This document shows, in pieces, positions 7,377-8,042 of a stretch of DNA of 8,042 nt; position 1 is the first letter of the stretch, and the number at the start of each line of letters is the position of its first letter. The DNA comes from Actinomycetes bacterium (lineage in GTDB: Bacteria; Actinomycetota; Acidimicrobiia; Acidimicrobiales; RAAP-2), in NCBI GenBank assembly GCA_021801615.1, contig JAJYXS010000163.1, positions 1-8,042 on the forward strand, given 5' to 3'. The position numbers and the translations under genes are program-made. Under the pieces are notes generated by a model. That model saw only the letters and a list, made by a program, of their open reading frames with translations. It did no database searches and was not told the origin of the DNA.

Positions 7377-7385
7377 CTGCCACGA

Positions 7386-7391
7386 AGGCTA
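7386..7391 (-). promoter_or_regulatory. -10-like element for metH
   Basis: On the minus strand TAGCCT (TANNNT type) ends nine bases before the metH ATG, so transcription would begin at or within about two bases of the start codon. No -35 match is seen at the expected distance. This is a prediction from spacing only. Confidence 0.4.
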
Positions 7392-7406
7392 TTCGCTCGA
7401 GACCGC

Positions 7407-7412
7407 TACCAT
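7407..7412 (+). promoter_or_regulatory. -10-like element for the adenosyltransferase gene
   Basis: TACCAT is followed by seven bases and then the GTG at 7420, the classic TANNNT-N7-start layout of leaderless actinobacterial genes. No usable ribosome site precedes this GTG: the only purine run, CAGG, abuts it with no spacer. No -35 match is visible; the expected position overlaps the -10 of metH on the other strand. Confidence 0.45.
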
Positions 7413-7419
7413 CCGCAGG

Positions 7420-8001
7420 GTGCGCATCTATACGCGCAGGGGCGACGACGGGACCACGGGGCTCCTCTACGGCGGCAGGGTCGGCAAGGCGAGCCCGCGC
7501 ATCGAGCTGAACGGCGCGGTCGACGAGGCCCAGGCGGCGCTCGGCTTGGCCCGGGCCGAATCGTCACCCGGTTCCGAGCTCGACGAGCTGCTCGTCGTGC
7601 TCGAGCGGGAGCTCTACGTGCTGATGGCCGAGGTCGCGACCGCTCCCGAGAACCGCGGGAAGCTGGTCGCCGGCGAGAGCTTGGTGACCGAGCCGATGGT
7701 GCTGCGGCTCGAGGGGTGGATCGACCGCCTCAGCGAGCGGTTCGAGATGCCGACGGAGTTCGTGGTCCCAGGTGCCACGCGTGTCGCGGCTGCGCTCGAC
7801 GTCGCGCGGACGGTCGTCCGGCGGGCCGAACGGGTGTTGGCGTCCATGCGGCCGCTCCACGAAGCCGCCTCGACGCCGGCGGGCGAGGCCGCCGGCGGCG
7901 GCGAGCCCTCGCACGTCGGCCCCACGCGTGGCACGCCCGGCGGCGGCGAGCCCTCGCACGTCGGCCCCACGCGTGGCACGCCCGGCGGCGGCGAGCCCTA
8001 G
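7420..8001 (+). CDS. PduO-type cob(I)alamin adenosyltransferase, C-terminus replaced by repeat tail (possibly truncated)
   Basis: The family transfers the adenosyl group of ATP to cob(I)alamin (or a corrinoid precursor) to make adenosylcobalamin. The 193-codon frame begins with the ATP-binding signature YTRRGDDGTTGLLYGGRVGK (residues 4-23), followed by NGAVDEAQAALGLARA (31-46), ending in the helix VVPGATRVAAALDVARTVV (115-133) and RRAER (134-138), which carries active-site Arg and Glu. The family then normally has a short loop and a last helix of YLNRLSDLLF type. Here that helix is absent: after about residue 158 the frame enters 15-residue repeats (PSHVGPTRGTPGGGE) and stops at TAG in the third copy. 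The overall length happens to match the family (about 190). The frame extends upstream of 7420 with no homology, so GTG at 7420 is taken as start. Either the missing helix lies after the repeats, outside the window, and the TAG interrupts the gene, or the protein truly ends here. Function is therefore uncertain. Confidence 0.85.
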   Translation: MRIYTRRGDDGTTGLLYGGRVGKASPRIELNGAVDEAQAALGLARAESSPGSELDELLVVLERELYVLMAEVATAPENRGKLVAGESLVTEPMVLRLEGWIDRLSERFEMPTEFVVPGATRVAAALDVARTVVRRAERVLASMRPLHEAASTPAGEAAGGGEPSHVGPTRGTPGGGEPSHVGPTRGTPGGGEP

Positions 8002-8042
8002 CACGTCGGCCCCACGCGTGGCACGCCTGGCGGCGGCGAGCC
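7891..8042 (+). repeat. 45-bp tandem repeat running off the window end
   Basis: Full units are 7906-7950, 7951-7995 and 7996-8040. A 15-bp partial unit precedes them (7891-7905), and the first two bases of a fourth follow at the edge. Units one and two are identical. Unit three differs at C to A (8000), which turns the Ser codon TCG into TAG, and at C to T (8028). Each unit holds the 10-bp palindrome CCACGCGTGG (7922, 7967, 8012). The period is 15 codons, so the adenosyltransferase frame is kept. There are no unique spacers. Nt 8002-8042, after the stop, hold only this repeat. Confidence 0.95.

Noticed and set aside
3754..7383. Minus-strand open frame of 1209 codons that covers all of metH
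   Set aside because: It is in a different frame of the same strand as metH, with Arg/Pro/Gly-rich translation and no domain signature, while the metH frame has every catalytic motif.
7216..7419. Upstream extension of the adenosyltransferase frame
   Set aside because: It is antisense to the start of metH and shows no homology; family N-termini begin close to the YTRRGDDGT motif, matching GTG at 7420.
7377..7419. Cobalamin or SAM riboswitch ahead of metH or the adenosyltransferase
   Set aside because: The 43-bp gap is far too short for either riboswitch, and transcription appears to begin at the start codons.
1343..8001. Reassignment of TAG as a sense codon
   Set aside because: All three plus-strand genes end in TAG, but E2 stops where its family normally ends, and reading past the lipB-lipA TAG gives only Arg-rich antisense sequence. 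The two minus-strand genes use TGA. Ordinary stop usage explains this.
7891..8042. CRISPR-like array
   Set aside because: Units abut directly with no unique spacers, and the period is an exact codon multiple in frame with a gene.

Overview
This window comes from a GC-rich (roughly 70% by eye) chromosome, most likely an actinobacterium. The signs are a DUF2510 protein, GTG starts, TANNNT-type -10 elements placed right at start codons, a MetH whose motifs resemble mycobacterial MetH, and the gene order E2-lipB-lipA. A lineage such as Acidimicrobiia is plausible but not proven from the sequence alone.

Plus strand, 2-3112: a lipoate-use and lipoate-synthesis block. The window opens inside a 2-oxoacid dehydrogenase E2 acyltransferase gene (linker, subunit-binding domain, second Ala/Pro linker, catalytic domain). 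After its TAG stop and one more codon, a single reading frame encodes octanoyltransferase LipB joined to lipoyl synthase LipA. E2 is the protein that carries lipoate, LipB puts octanoate on it, and LipA converts that to lipoate, so substrate and modifying enzymes are encoded back to back.

Minus strand, 3727-3029: a small membrane-anchored protein with a Trp-Ser pentapeptide repeat and a C-terminal DUF2510 module. It has a clear promoter and ribosome binding site of its own. Its last codons overlap the end of lipB-lipA tail to tail by 84 bp.

Minus strand, 7376-3861: a complete cobalamin-dependent methionine synthase, metH. A 133-bp gap separates it from the DUF2510 gene and holds that gene's promoter.

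Plus strand, 7420 to the end: a PduO-type cob(I)alamin adenosyltransferase, divergent from metH across only 43 bp. Both genes have a -10-like hexamer so close to the start codon that leaderless or near-leaderless transcription is likely. MetH and the adenosyltransferase both use cobalamin. The adenosyltransferase frame runs into a 45-bp in-frame tandem repeat and stops at a TAG in the third copy, before the conserved last helix of the family appears. Repeat sequence continues to the end of the window.

The two observations most worth following are the LipB-LipA fusion and the repeat-interrupted adenosyltransferase. I found no RNA genes, insertion sequences, CRISPR arrays or riboswitches. No stretch over 300 bases lacks a gene.
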